Shown piece after piece: positions 7,298-15,717 of a stretch of DNA of 64,000 nt. The notes below the pieces were generated by a model. It did no database searches, was not told the DNA's origin, and saw only the letters and a program-made list of their open reading frames with translations. The stretch comes from Gammaproteobacteria bacterium. Lineage in GTDB: Bacteria; Pseudomonadota; Gammaproteobacteria; Pseudomonadales; Pseudohongiellaceae. A program made the position numbers and the translations under genes. How positions within the stretch are numbered: position 1 is the stretch's first letter; each line of letters starts with the position of its first letter. The stretch spans positions 1 to 64,000 of the forward strand of contig JAJFKE010000040.1 in NCBI GenBank assembly GCA_021773355.1, given 5' to 3'.

Positions 7298-9191
7298 TAT
7301 TATCCGCCTCGAGAATATGTACATTCGTGATGGAGGTGGGTGAAAGTATGACCTGTTCGATTGCTTCAAAAAGCTCATCCATTTCAAAAGGCTTGTTCAA
7401 ATAGATCTTTTTCTGTTCGGTAAAAAATTTGACCAGTTTCGGATCAAGCGAATCGCCAGTAATGAACACAAACTTCTGTGCCAGCCCTATGTCTATATCC
7501 AGGGCCATCCAATACAATTCCCGGCCATCTATGCCAGGCATGTGAATGTCAGCCAATATAATGTCGAATGATTCGGTACGAAGCAAATTAAGGGCTTCTA
7601 ATGCGCTGTGTGTAATAACAGCAGAGTGTCCATGATTGGTCAATGCTTCTTCAACGCTCTTAGCAAGCTCCTCTTCGTCATCTACTATCAACATATTTAG
7701 TGAGGCCATGAATTTTCCTGGATGGGCATGGCCAGCGACTATGTCGGCTGTTTTTGTCGTTCCTGTCAGAGTTATCATGACTTCAGTCCCGTGGGGTTCG
7801 ACACCAGCTATGCCTATAGTTCCATTGTGACCTTCAACCACAGTCTTAGAAAAAGAGAGTCCCAGGCCAGTACCATGACCCTCTGTTTTTGTCGTAAAGA
7901 AATGATTAAATACCTTGGCTTGAATCGATTCCGGAATACCTGGCCCATTGTCCGAAATAGTGATTACAACTTCCTGCTTGATCTCGTCACTTGAGGCGCG
8001 AATAGTAATTTCCTTAGTACCGGTACACGCTACCAGTGCCTGTTGTGCATTGATCAGGACGTTAATAAATACCTGCATTAACTGAGCGCTGTCACCCCAG
8101 ATGCGCATGAGTCCGGGTTGAACCTCTGTGTTCACTACGATATTACTTTTTGCAAGTTGATAGCTAAGCATGTCCACTGACTCACGAATCAATCTCCGGC
8201 CGTCAAGAACTGTTTTTTCGACCTTGCGTTGACGAGTCAGTGTGAGGAACTTGCGCACAATGCCTGCGCTTCTCTTAGCCGGCTTTAATATTTTCTCGGC
8301 GCGATCGCGAGTTTTCTGATCTGTGGCTGTCTCGGCCAGTAATTCGGCTTGTGTTATTACAACCGCTAGAGGGTTATTTAGTTCGTGTGCGACCTCCGCT
8401 AGCATTGATCCTAGCGCGGCTAGTTTCTCGCGGTGCACCAGGTCATTTTGTTGATCGCCAATGCGATGCAGCAGGTCGTTAGTTCGAGATACCACCAGGC
8501 CTAACTCATTATGTTGATCGCTAGCTGAAAGGTTTATCTCGGCCAGGTTCGACCCTTGTGGATCTATAGTTTCCAACTGTTCTGCGACATTTTGAATTGG
8601 TTTAGTAATGGTTCGGTAAAAAATAAAGGCGAGCGCAGCCGCCAAGATAAGAAATTCAACAATCAAATGAACAATACGAGATTGAACATCATCTATAAAA
8701 GAACGGCCTATGGATGTGGAATTGGCATAGATTTGGAACTGACCGACATGGACAGGCTCATTGTTGTAACTGCTTCTGCCACCAGTAGTAAATATCGAAC
8801 TATCCACTGAAAGTTGCCGCTCAAATGCGGTCACATCGGAGAATAACCGATTGGCAAGAGACCCCTTCGGCGTTGCTTCAATGGATTGGCCACCTCGTGC
8901 TAGCATCAGGCCCAGGTCGGTTGTTATGACCACTTCGCGCAATTCATCGTACTGCATAAGTCCATCGACAACACTTTCTGCTTGAAGTTTGTCAACATGA
9001 TAGGCAGCGCGCGCCGCTGTATCGGAGAAGGAATCGATTAGCGCGTTACCAAACGATTGTAGCCGATCACGCTCACTATAATAGGAAGTCAAGATCTCGT
9101 AGCCGGCAACCGCGATGGCAACGAGTGCTGCCACTACAATTGTGTATATGGTTTGTTTTACCCAGAGGCTGCCGGTTATAAGTCTAGTCAA
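7287..9191 (-). CDS. Hybrid sensor histidine kinase with C-terminal receiver
   Basis: About 634 residues, with a transmembrane helix at 11-31, a periplasmic sensor region of about 140 residues, a second helix near 173-193 and a HAMP linker. The HisKA box follows (LAEVAHELNNPLAVV, phosphorylated His), then an HATPase domain (INVLINAQQAL, DNGPGIP, GTGLGLSFSK). A receiver domain closes the protein (MLIVDDEEE, acceptor Asp in LADIHMPG, KPFEMDEL). The receiver suggests either a phosphorelay or internal tuning, since the partner regulator is a conventional OmpR type without an Hpt domain in view. The start is a TTG at 9191; a GTG ten codons later is possible. First gene of a three-gene overlapping operon. 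Confidence 0.92.
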   Translation of the reverse strand: MTRLITGSLWVKQTIYTIVVAALVAIAVAGYEILTSYYSERDRLQSFGNALIDSFSDTAARAAYHVDKLQAESVVDGLMQYDELREVVITTDLGLMLARGGQSIEATPKGSLANRLFSDVTAFERQLSVDSSIFTTGGRSSYNNEPVHVGQFQIYANSTSIGRSFIDDVQSRIVHLIVEFLILAAALAFIFYRTITKPIQNVAEQLETIDPQGSNLAEINLSASDQHNELGLVVSRTNDLLHRIGDQQNDLVHREKLAALGSMLAEVAHELNNPLAVVITQAELLAETATDQKTRDRAEKILKPAKRSAGIVRKFLTLTRQRKVEKTVLDGRRLIRESVDMLSYQLAKSNIVVNTEVQPGLMRIWGDSAQLMQVFINVLINAQQALVACTGTKEITIRASSDEIKQEVVITISDNGPGIPESIQAKVFNHFFTTKTEGHGTGLGLSFSKTVVEGHNGTIGIAGVEPHGTEVMITLTGTTKTADIVAGHAHPGKFMASLNMLIVDDEEELAKSVEEALTNHGHSAVITHSALEALNLLRTESFDIILADIHMPGIDGRELYWMALDIDIGLAQKFVFITGDSLDPKLVKFFTEQKKIYLNKPFEMDELFEAIEQVILSPTSITNVHILEADNSGV

Positions 9192-9603
9192 TTGAGCTCA
9201 CTAGTCGCGATAGTGTGAAAATCTTCCATCGGGCTCTGTTTTTCTCTATTTTATGACGCATTTGTAACCTTGTGAGAAAGAAGTATCGCACAAAGAAACC
9301 GCTAATGAAGATATGCTTACAATATTAACAATTCTTACAATTGCGAAATAAAAAGCTGATCTCCACTGACTTTCCGCGATATCGTAATCCATTGAAAAAT
9401 AAAGACTAAAAATCACAATATCGAAATCGAATCTATGCTGCTTGCGCTTTTATTCCAGGGCCTTAACATTGTTTGCAAATCCCTTCGCTACTGAAACCAA
9501 GCTTACAAAAACTCATGCTAAAACTGTAGGCGCTGGTTAAAGACTATGCCGGCAGATCAAATTGATCGCTAGAAATAAAAATAGTCAATTTAGGAGATTA
9601 ACC
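9192..9603. promoter_or_regulatory. AT-rich divergent control region
   Basis: This geneless 412-bp region separates the leftward kinase operon from the rightward cytochrome cluster. It contains two direct copies of CTTACAAT at 9316-9323 and 9334-9341 (18-bp period) and a CTTACAAA at 9502-9509. These could be binding sites of the adjacent regulator, but that is only a guess. A clear TAGGAG precedes the ATG at 9604. Confidence 0.4.
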
Positions 9604-10224
9604 ATGCAAACTGCTTTTAAAACTTTAGGTGCTATGACAGTGATCGTGCTGTTTGTTGTCCTATTCATACCGCCTGCTGAGGAAATCAATGCACAAAGTG
9701 CCGGAATGTATGAAGCTCAATTCACCAGTGACGGAGAAATGATTCGTCCATCAGGCTGGCGTGAGTGGATATTTGTAGGCAGTCCGGTGACGCCGAATTC
9801 ACTAAATGCTGGCGCAGCTCCCTTTCCCGAATTTCACTCTGTCTACATAGACCCAGAAAGCTGGGTGCACTGGAAGAGAACCGGCGAATTCCGAGAGGGC
9901 ACCATGTTCGCTAAGGAACTAACTACAATTGGCGACACCGTTGCTACAAGTGGTATTGGCTTCTTCAATGGTGAATTGCAAGGGTTTGAAATTGCCCACA
10001 AAGACAGCAGTCGCTATTCGGCGGAGACAGACGGCTGGGCTTACTACTCCTTCGGACATACACCGGAGCCCTATGCAAATTCTACTGCGCCGATGCCAAC
10101 CGCGGCATGCGCGGCCTGTCATACGGCTTCCGCGGCCGATGATATGGTATTCACCCAGTACTATCCGATTATTCGTGTCGCCAAAGCTGCTGGCGACGCT
10201 GCTGCCGGTGTTGGCGGTAAGTGA
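9604..10224 (+). CDS. Cytochrome P460-family c-type heme protein (1)
   Basis: A 206-residue secreted protein. A signal or anchor segment (TVIVLFVVLFIPPAEEINA) is followed by a cytochrome P460 domain with FVGSPVTPNS near the start. It continues with the family block EFHSVYIDPESW...FREGTMFAKEL and a single C-terminal heme site CAACH preceded by an Ala/Pro-rich stretch. Known P460 proteins oxidise hydroxylamine or NO, or act as detoxifying heme proteins (cytochrome c'-beta). The Lys cross-link residue cannot be assigned by eye. ATG 9604 has TAGGAG eight bases upstream. It is the first gene of a cluster with two more P460 paralogues and a diheme cytochrome. Confidence 0.85.
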   Translation: MQTAFKTLGAMTVIVLFVVLFIPPAEEINAQSAGMYEAQFTSDGEMIRPSGWREWIFVGSPVTPNSLNAGAAPFPEFHSVYIDPESWVHWKRTGEFREGTMFAKELTTIGDTVATSGIGFFNGELQGFEIAHKDSSRYSAETDGWAYYSFGHTPEPYANSTAPMPTAACAACHTASAADDMVFTQYYPIIRVAKAAGDAAAGVGGK

Positions 10225-10280
10225 CTGGCGCGAAACTTAATCGAATGTTGCCAGGGATGGCACAGCGGGAGATAAATAAA

Positions 10281-10865
10281 ATGAAAATTCGGATTCTAGC
10301 CGGCCTTCTAGTTCTAGTGCTGGTTACCAGTTGTACGGGCCCTTCTCAAGGACCTATTAAATCTGGCTATGATGAGTTGGTGGATGCTGCTGGGAATATT
10401 AGCCTACCCGACAATTTTCAGCGTAACTGGACATTTCTTGGAACCTGGGCAATTGACAGTACAGAAGCTCAGCAGAATGGTGTGGCGGGGTTTCACAACG
10501 TCTACACACAACCTGGAGTCGTGGACTATTTTCAGGACAATGACCGTTTTCCAGATGGTGCCGTTCTCATTAAGGAACTTTTGAGCACTACCACAGCCTC
10601 GATGACTACAGGAACCGTAAGTAGGGCTGCCGGAATTGATGGTTGGTTCGTGATGGTGAAGGATACTGAACAACGCTTCAGCGGAAACCCGCTTTGGGGT
10701 GATGGTTGGGGTTGGGCATTGTTCAACGCGGATCAGCCAACAAGTACCGTAACTCAGGACTACAAGGCAGATTGTCTAGGCTGCCATATTCCAGCAAGAG
10801 ATGATGATTGGGTTTATCTGTCTGGCTATCCCATGCTCATCGATCAAGGGCAGCCGAGTGAATAA
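10281..10865 (+). CDS. Cytochrome P460-family lipoprotein (2)
   Basis: A 194-residue lipoprotein (lipobox LVTSC) of the cytochrome P460 family. It has NWTFLGTWAID, the block GFHNVYTQPGVVDYF...FPDGAVLIKEL, GDGWGWALF, and one C-terminal heme site CLGCH. The same block order as its upstream neighbour shows the two are paralogues. The GGGAG upstream supports ATG 10281. It lies 56 bp after the first paralogue and 20 bp before the thioredoxin-like gene, so co-transcription is likely. It would be tethered to a membrane facing the periplasm. Confidence 0.85.
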   Translation: MKIRILAGLLVLVLVTSCTGPSQGPIKSGYDELVDAAGNISLPDNFQRNWTFLGTWAIDSTEAQQNGVAGFHNVYTQPGVVDYFQDNDRFPDGAVLIKELLSTTTASMTTGTVSRAAGIDGWFVMVKDTEQRFSGNPLWGDGWGWALFNADQPTSTVTQDYKADCLGCHIPARDDDWVYLSGYPMLIDQGQPSE

Positions 10866-10885
10866 ATTTATCAGTAGAGGTTGAA

Positions 10886-11489
10886 GTGGTACGCGCTCCC
10901 GAAATCGATCGCCCAGATGTTGAGTGGCTCAACACATCAAGCCCATTGAGCCTGGAAGCTCTGCGGGGTCGCTTGGTGTTATTGGATTTCTGGACTTCCG
11001 GTTGCATCAATTGCTTACATATCGTCCCTTTACTCCACAAGCTGGAACAGGAGTTTACTGACAAATTAATTATTATTGGTGTTCATAGTCCAAAATTCAC
11101 TCGCGAGCGTGACCTTGTTCAGTTAAAGGAAACGGCAAAACGTTATCACATCTATCACCCGATTATTCAGGACCCGGATCGTCGACTCTGGGACGAATAT
11201 ACGATTCGGGCCTGGCCTACCGTTGTGCTGATACTGGTTACGGGCTTCACTTTATCAAAGAGTCAAAAACAAGGAAATTTGACCATACAATCAATTCAAC
11301 TGTCTGGATTCTCTGTGTATTCCGCTGTCAAAACCGGCTGGTTTAGCTTGTACTCCCAATCATCGCTTGATGGTAGTAGACACAAACAATCAACGAATAA
11401 TCGAATACAACTTCGAAGCGAAAGAATCTGTGACTTGGAGTAGTGGCATCAATCGCGAGAAGGTTAGCGATCTCTCGGGAGTGAATTAG
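10886..11489 (+). pseudogene. Broken thioredoxin-NHL protein gene
   Basis: The frame from a GTG at 10886 (AGAGG upstream) encodes a TlpA/NHLRC2-like thioredoxin domain. It has APEIDRPDVEWLN, LLDFWTSGCINCLH with the CxxC pair, GVHSPKFTRERD, and RAWPTVVL, where the family cis-Pro lies. After about residue 118 the sequence no longer fits. From 11344 another frame reads an NHL-repeat segment (LMVVDTNNQRIIEYN) up to a TAG at 11487. Normal family members have six NHL blades after the thioredoxin domain, so most were deleted and the rest is out of frame. The thioredoxin part could still be made. The next gene starts directly after the TAG. Confidence 0.75.
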
Positions 11490-12251
11490 TTGAATATAAA
11501 AACTGGGACAGTGATTGTTCTGCTACTGATTGCGTTGATCGGAGCGGGGATCTATTCCTTTTTTTGGACGTTTAATCGATTGCAGCCTGAGTCTTCACCA
11601 GTTGCCCGGGGCGCGAACTATGCTGCAATCAAGGCTTGCACGGAATGTCATGGCGATCCAGACAATCCAATGGCGGACGCTAATAGCTCTTCTTGTTCGA
11701 ATACCAATGGTAAGGACTGGCATCCAGATTATGCCCTAAAGTGCACTGACCTTATGGCTTATTTTGAGGCGGTTCGACTACGCAGGACATTCGATGAACG
11801 GTCTCGGCTGAACCCGGAAAATCCCTTGCTAGCAGGAGAAGGGTTGGCCCGTGAGTACCATTGTTTTCAATGTCACGGACAATTAGGGCAAGGCGGCTTT
11901 GCCAATCCCGGCTCTCTTAAAGGTTATATACCCGGATATTTTGGTGAGGACTTTTCTCTTCTCACCAATAATGGAGATCCTGAATCCGTGCGAGAGTGGA
12001 TCATGCACGGCACTAATTCTGAGCTGGTGAAAGCACCGATTACCGGCAGCATTGCTAAATTCTTTTTCGAGAAGCAAGAAGTGAGCATGCCGAGATTTAG
12101 ATCCTTGGCTACTGAAAAAATAGAAACTCTTGTCGCTTTTGTAATCGCACTCAATCGACTCGGACCAATGAGCGCGCAATCCGTGCGCGACTATGAAACG
12201 CAATCCTTGAGCGGCACTAATCTGGATTATAGGATTTTAAACTCGCGGTAG
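11490..12251 (+). CDS. Membrane-anchored diheme cytochrome c
   Basis: A 253-residue protein with an N-terminal transmembrane anchor (VIVLLLIALIGAGIYSFFW) and two c-type heme sites: CTECHGDP about 30 residues after the anchor, and CFQCHGQLGQGGFANPGSL in the middle. A distal region with MPRF probably supplies a methionine ligand. The start is a TTG at 11490, immediately after the stop of the broken NHL gene, with GGGAG upstream. It is probably an electron acceptor or donor for the neighbouring P460 proteins and would face the periplasm. The distance between the sites suggests two cytochrome c domains. Confidence 0.82.
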   Translation: MNIKTGTVIVLLLIALIGAGIYSFFWTFNRLQPESSPVARGANYAAIKACTECHGDPDNPMADANSSSCSNTNGKDWHPDYALKCTDLMAYFEAVRLRRTFDERSRLNPENPLLAGEGLAREYHCFQCHGQLGQGGFANPGSLKGYIPGYFGEDFSLLTNNGDPESVREWIMHGTNSELVKAPITGSIAKFFFEKQEVSMPRFRSLATEKIETLVAFVIALNRLGPMSAQSVRDYETQSLSGTNLDYRILNSR

Positions 12252-12324
12252 GGCTCAACCCATTTGCAGGCATCAATGGACAATGTCGTTCCGTAAACGT
12301 AATGAAAAGTTGGAGTAGAGAAAT

Positions 12325-12795
12325 ATGAAAATAGCAATTTCAATTATATTCGTCACCCTTTGTACGACTGCGATAGCCGCGTCGATGAATGTTGGCTATC
12401 CAGTAAATTATCGATCATGGCAGCATCTTAAGTCCATGGCCATTCAGCCCGGTCATCCATTGGAGAGTCCTTTTGGCGGAATACACCACATCTATGCTAA
12501 TCCGCTGGCAATGAGAGGATTGAATACTGATGACTTTGCTGATGGCGCCGTATTTGTATTTGATCTTCTCGACTACATCGAGAGCGAAAATCTAATTGTC
12601 GAGGGAGAGCGCAAACGAATTGATGTGATGCAGTTCGATAGAGAGAGCTTTGCCGATACCGGTGGTTGGGGGTTCGAAACATTTGTCGGAAATAGTAAGA
12701 CGGAACGCCTAGAGCAAGATGTGGCGACGACATGTTTCAGCTGTCATGAGTCAGTTGCGTCATCGAGTTATGTCTTTAGCCAATTTCGACCATGA
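12325..12795 (+). CDS. Cytochrome P460-family protein (3)
   Basis: A 156-residue secreted protein with a cleavable signal peptide (IIFVTLCTTAIAAS). It then has SWQHLKSMAI, the family block GIHHIYANPLAM...FADGAVFVFDLLDYIE, and a single C-terminal heme site CFSCHES. The start GIHHIY and the general length match stand-alone P460 proteins better than its two upstream paralogues, which have extra segments. It closes the cytochrome cluster. Copies of an unrelated tandem repeat follow from 12854. Confidence 0.85.
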   Translation: MKIAISIIFVTLCTTAIAASMNVGYPVNYRSWQHLKSMAIQPGHPLESPFGGIHHIYANPLAMRGLNTDDFADGAVFVFDLLDYIESENLIVEGERKRIDVMQFDRESFADTGGWGFETFVGNSKTERLEQDVATTCFSCHESVASSSYVFSQFRP

Positions 12796-12853
12796 CAAGA
12801 TATTTAATAACTCAGCCAGTGAACAATCCACAAGTAAAAGTTTTGTGAGCACA

Positions 12854-13034
12854 TCAGGGTCAGGTCTCCATGTGCAACTCCAAGTGTAATCGTTGTTCAA
12901 TAGCAGCACATCTGTTCAATTGGAGACCTGACCCTGCAATAGACACATCTGTTCAATTGGAGACCTGACCCTGCAATAGACATTGTTCAATAGCAGCACA
13001 TCTGTTCAATTGGAGACCTGACCCTGCAATAGAC
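12854..13034 (+). repeat. Tandem and inverted repeat array
   Basis: Three copies of a unit containing TTCAATTGGAGACCTGACCC and TGCAATAGAC occur between about 12914 and 13034. Two are preceded by TTGTTCAATAGCAGCACATC. An inverted copy of the core (CAGGGTCAGGTCTCCA, 12854-12869) lies upstream and could pair with any of the three. Confidence 0.9.
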
Positions 13035-13050
13035 AGATCAGAGGTGTCGA

Positions 13051-13288
13051 CTTGGTGTTGGGTGCCCGATTGTCTTTGGCAATGGTTATGCCTTGAATGA
13101 TGCAGCCTTTCCAATCGGTCCAAATCGTCGCTCCTTTTTTTGGGGGTTGGGAAGGTTCATCTTCTCTTATAGATCTGGATGCACGGCTCTCAATCGCCTA
13201 CGCCATGAACAAGATGGAACCTGCCCTTGTTGGTAATCCCCGTGCCGCTGGAATCCTCATGGCTACTTACGCCCCAATAGCGCAGTGA
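13051..13288 (+). pseudogene. C-terminal remnant of a class C beta-lactamase-type serine hydrolase
   Basis: Two frames joined at a T7G5 run (about 13133-13144) give the typical C-terminal part of beta-lactamase/EstB-type hydrolases. The first frame reads IVFGNGYALNDAAFPIGPNRRSFFW. The second reads GWEGSSSLIDLDARLSIAYAMNKM then LVGNPRAAGI. The catalytic Ser-x-x-Lys part is absent, replaced upstream by the tandem repeat array. It is therefore a decayed gene whose 5' end was lost and which also carries a one-base frameshift. Confidence 0.75.
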
Positions 13289-13390
13289 GGAGCCAGCGCC
13301 ATTGATTAGCCTTCACACTGTGATCAACCTGAATCCTTAACAAATAGGATTAGAGTAAAAATACAATAATTTTGGACACACTCAATTGAT

Positions 13391-13568
13391 GAATCTATAG
13401 TACACTTTGATCTAGAAGTTTTAACTCATTGATTCAATTAAGGAATTGGTCACCCTGCCTGCTGAAAATCCTTCGCGGTGGCTCGATAAAATCCTTTCTT
13501 CTTTCGTTTAATATGACTAACGAATAGTTTTGGTGACTTTCTGAATATCGAATCCCACAGGGCAACAT
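13391..13568 (+). repeat. tRNA-like dispersed repeat, copy B
   Basis: This copy has TAGTACACTTTGA, TTAACTCATTGATTCAATTA, the anticodon-arm-like GCTGAAAATCC and the T-arm-like GGTGGCTCGATAAAA. A diverged insert beginning CTTTCTTCTTTCG follows, then a weak end block (ATCGAATCCCACAGGGCAAC). Confidence 0.75.
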
Positions 13569-13674
13569 TTTCTACAATTCAACACAGCAAAAAAAAATTC
13601 GTCTCATTCTATTTAGCCGGGCCTCACGACAAATTAATTGCCGAGGACATTCTTTGCTTGTTTGTCAGCTCCCT

Positions 13675-13758
13675 TTATAGCCTTTTCCCTTTCAGAGTCA
13701 GGACAGCTTTCTTCTTGGTTTGCTTATCCCCTTTCTTAGCTTTTCTCATGATAGGCAT
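13675..13758 (-). CDS. Possible small lysine-rich protein
   Basis: An ATG at 13758 opens a 27-residue frame (MPIMRKAKKGDKQTKKKAVL...) rich in lysine. Positively charged small proteins of this look occur in marine gammaproteobacteria. It has no clear ribosome-binding site and may be a remnant, so this is a weak call. Confidence 0.22.
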   Translation of the reverse strand: MPIMRKAKKGDKQTKKKAVLTLKGKRL

Positions 13759-13825
13759 TCCTAACAATGGTGCGATGGGTTCGTAATTTACCTAGTCAAA
13801 TTTTGCCCTGCGGAAGGAGCGATGC

Positions 13826-14299
13826 TTACAGGGCGAATAAACCTGGTTGGTTATTTTCAGCAATCGGATGTTGTAAATTTTTCCCTATAGCTGGTTGCAA
13901 TAATACGTTTTGTTTTATTTGTGTGGATGACGTTCGGAGATCGTAATGCACTTTGACAATCTCGCTCCCTTTACTATTTAAATAAGACTCCACATCGATA
14001 TTATGAGGTTTGTCTCCCCAATCTTCCCCGACAACAAAAATATCCACATCCAGCGCCTCACAACCGGACACATATTCAAGTTCAAAGTACGGTCTTACTA
14101 TATCGACACAGCGTAAAGCCTTTAGCATTTGCATTCTTTGATCTAGTGGAATAACAGGCCTATTCGGTTTATAAGAATTTACTACCTGGTCAGAGGCAAC
14201 ACCAACTGCCACGACACTACCTAAGCTCCGACAATGTTCCAGCAATGCAAGATGCCCAACGTGCAACATATCAAAAGTGCCTACTGTATATACAACCAT
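13826..14299 (-). CDS. TagD-like cytidylyltransferase
   Basis: A 157-residue nucleotidyltransferase. The CTP-binding HxGH motif is in GTFDMLHVGHLALLEHC, followed by VGVASDQVVNSYKPNRPVIPLDQRMQML and the C-terminal RTSSTQIK, which corresponds to the RTxGISTT/ISSTxIK motif. This matches glycerol-3-phosphate or ethanolamine-/choline-phosphate cytidylyltransferases, which make CDP-alcohols from CTP. The next gene upstream encodes a CDP-alcohol phosphatidyltransferase, so the pair probably builds or modifies a phospholipid head group; the exact alcohol cannot be read from sequence. About 30 C-terminal residues after the motif appear unstructured. Confidence 0.85.
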   Translation of the reverse strand: MVVYTVGTFDMLHVGHLALLEHCRSLGSVVAVGVASDQVVNSYKPNRPVIPLDQRMQMLKALRCVDIVRPYFELEYVSGCEALDVDIFVVGEDWGDKPHNIDVESYLNSKGSEIVKVHYDLRTSSTQIKQNVLLQPAIGKNLQHPIAENNQPGLFAL

Positions 14300-14364
14300 G
14301 TGCTTTTTAGCTCCTGAATTTATGCGATTTTTAGTTAACGTGCTATACCACTATTTTTGTCTTT

Positions 14365-15018
14365 CTATAAAAGTCTCCATGCGTAAATACCGGTTATGCT
14401 AAAGGTGTAGATCGCGAGAACATAAACGCTAGTTGGATTTCCAGAAAATTTGGGGGTCTTTATTTGCGCCACATTCAATGCAGCTAGCAGTATGCAGACA
14501 GCATAGAGAATGAAAGAAAAAGCCGTCTCACTAAAAATACTATCAAAGAGAAATAGAAAAACGAGAACTATACTGTTGTTATCGAGAGCCAGTCCCGTGT
14601 ATTTGGAATCTGAAGAAAGACCGAATGTACTGAAATAACTTAATCGTATTGCGCTAGCTGCAAGAACAGTAAAAGCGCCCACAAGGAATATCGGTTCAAA
14701 TTTTCCGTAGCTCAGCAGAAGAACGGCTGGTGTAACTCCGTAGCTTACGATGTCTATTACCACGTCAAGCTGGCCACCAAAAATCCGATCGTTACCAGTT
14801 CGTCCTGTCATCCTTCGTGCAATAAGCCCATCTGCCCAGTCGAATGCAACAGCCCAAATCATTCCTATCATTGCGCCGTAGTAAACGCCCAGAATGCTGA
14901 GGTAAATGGCTGATACCGTGCAGGCCAGCCCTGCCAGCGAACATAGGTTAGGAATGTCTTTTACATAAGAAAGAATGCTGGGCTGTAGGTCTTCTTGTTC
15001 TATCTTTTCTGGTGTCAT
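14365..15018 (-). CDS. CDP-alcohol phosphatidyltransferase (PssA-like)
   Basis: A 217-residue membrane protein with about six helices. It has the family signature DG(2)AR(n)G(3)D(3)D visible in DWADGLIARRMTGRTG...GGQLDVVIDIVSYG. The VSYGVTPAVLLLSYG continuation is closest to phosphatidylserine-synthase-type enzymes, which use CDP-diacylglycerol. ATG 15018 is chosen; earlier in-frame codons lack a ribosome site. It is first in a two-gene unit with the TagD-like cytidylyltransferase (65-bp gap). A combined function in an alternative phospholipid pathway is likely, but the substrate is unknown. Confidence 0.83.
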   Translation of the reverse strand: MTPEKIEQEDLQPSILSYVKDIPNLCSLAGLACTVSAIYLSILGVYYGAMIGMIWAVAFDWADGLIARRMTGRTGNDRIFGGQLDVVIDIVSYGVTPAVLLLSYGKFEPIFLVGAFTVLAASAIRLSYFSTFGLSSDSKYTGLALDNNSIVLVFLFLFDSIFSETAFSFILYAVCILLAALNVAQIKTPKFSGNPTSVYVLAIYTFSITGIYAWRLL

Positions 15019-15478
15019 AAATATCCAAAACAATACGCACAAAAACCGAATCGATATTCATCAACATCGACTTGGCAGCTGGAAATAAGCATCTAGCTCG
15101 ACTCTAGATGCAGGTTTGCTATAAATGAAAAATCAATACCAAGCTATTCAATAACAACGAGTAAGCGCGCATCGATTGTCAGAATTATCAATGCGCGAGG
15201 CATCAAGTACTACTTCTTTGCGGCAACTACCGGTGGCAGCTGTAGAAACGATAAGTACAGGAGAAAGGCCCCCATCTGCTCTAAGCGATGGGACGCAATA
15301 TGGAGGATTAAGACTGGTGCGCCAGTAGGCTCGATATGCGAGGGGACTAGTACGGACTATACGCCTTATTGTGATGCGCGAACAGAACTAGTTCCAAATT
15401 ACACAGACTAAAATCGTCAAATATAGGTAACAGCAGAACTTGAAGGGCCAGCGTAATTTGATCGAGATTTACACAAAA
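15019..15478. other. Geneless stretch upstream of the phosphatidyltransferase gene
   Basis: I see no gene. The stretch holds a small hairpin (GCATCTAG at 15089-15096 pairing with CTAGATGC at 15104-15111) and otherwise unremarkable sequence before repeat copy C. Confidence 0.5.
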
Positions 15479-15650
15479 TCCATAGCACACTTCAATTTTG
15501 CACTCTTAACTCGTTGATACAATTAGCGAAGCGGTCACGCTGTCTACTGAAAATCTTCGTATCGGTGGTTCGAAGAATCCCTGGTTTTGCCACATTTTCG
15601 AAAACCGATTGGCTGCCGTGCGTCTATAGATATCGATCCTTTGGGCACCA
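15479..15650 (+). repeat. tRNA-like dispersed repeat, copy C
   Basis: One of the best tRNA-like copies. It has ACTGAAAATC, then 11 nt, then GGTTCGA, which is the exact spacing of anticodon arm, variable loop and T arm in tRNA-Phe (including CGTATCGGTGGTTCGA). A 65-bp insert follows, and the end block is ATCGATCCTTTGGGCACCA. The upstream 25 bp (GATCGAGATTTACACAAAAT) are shared with copy D. Confidence 0.88.
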
Positions 15651-15717
15651 CATCTCAATTAGTATCTCGAAACTACCGCTTTTTTCTCTGACCCGGCTTA
15701 TTACGTTGGCAAGACCA

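Noticed and set aside
12854..13034. CRISPR array
   Set aside because: Only three direct copies with no unique spacers of regular length, and one copy is inverted.
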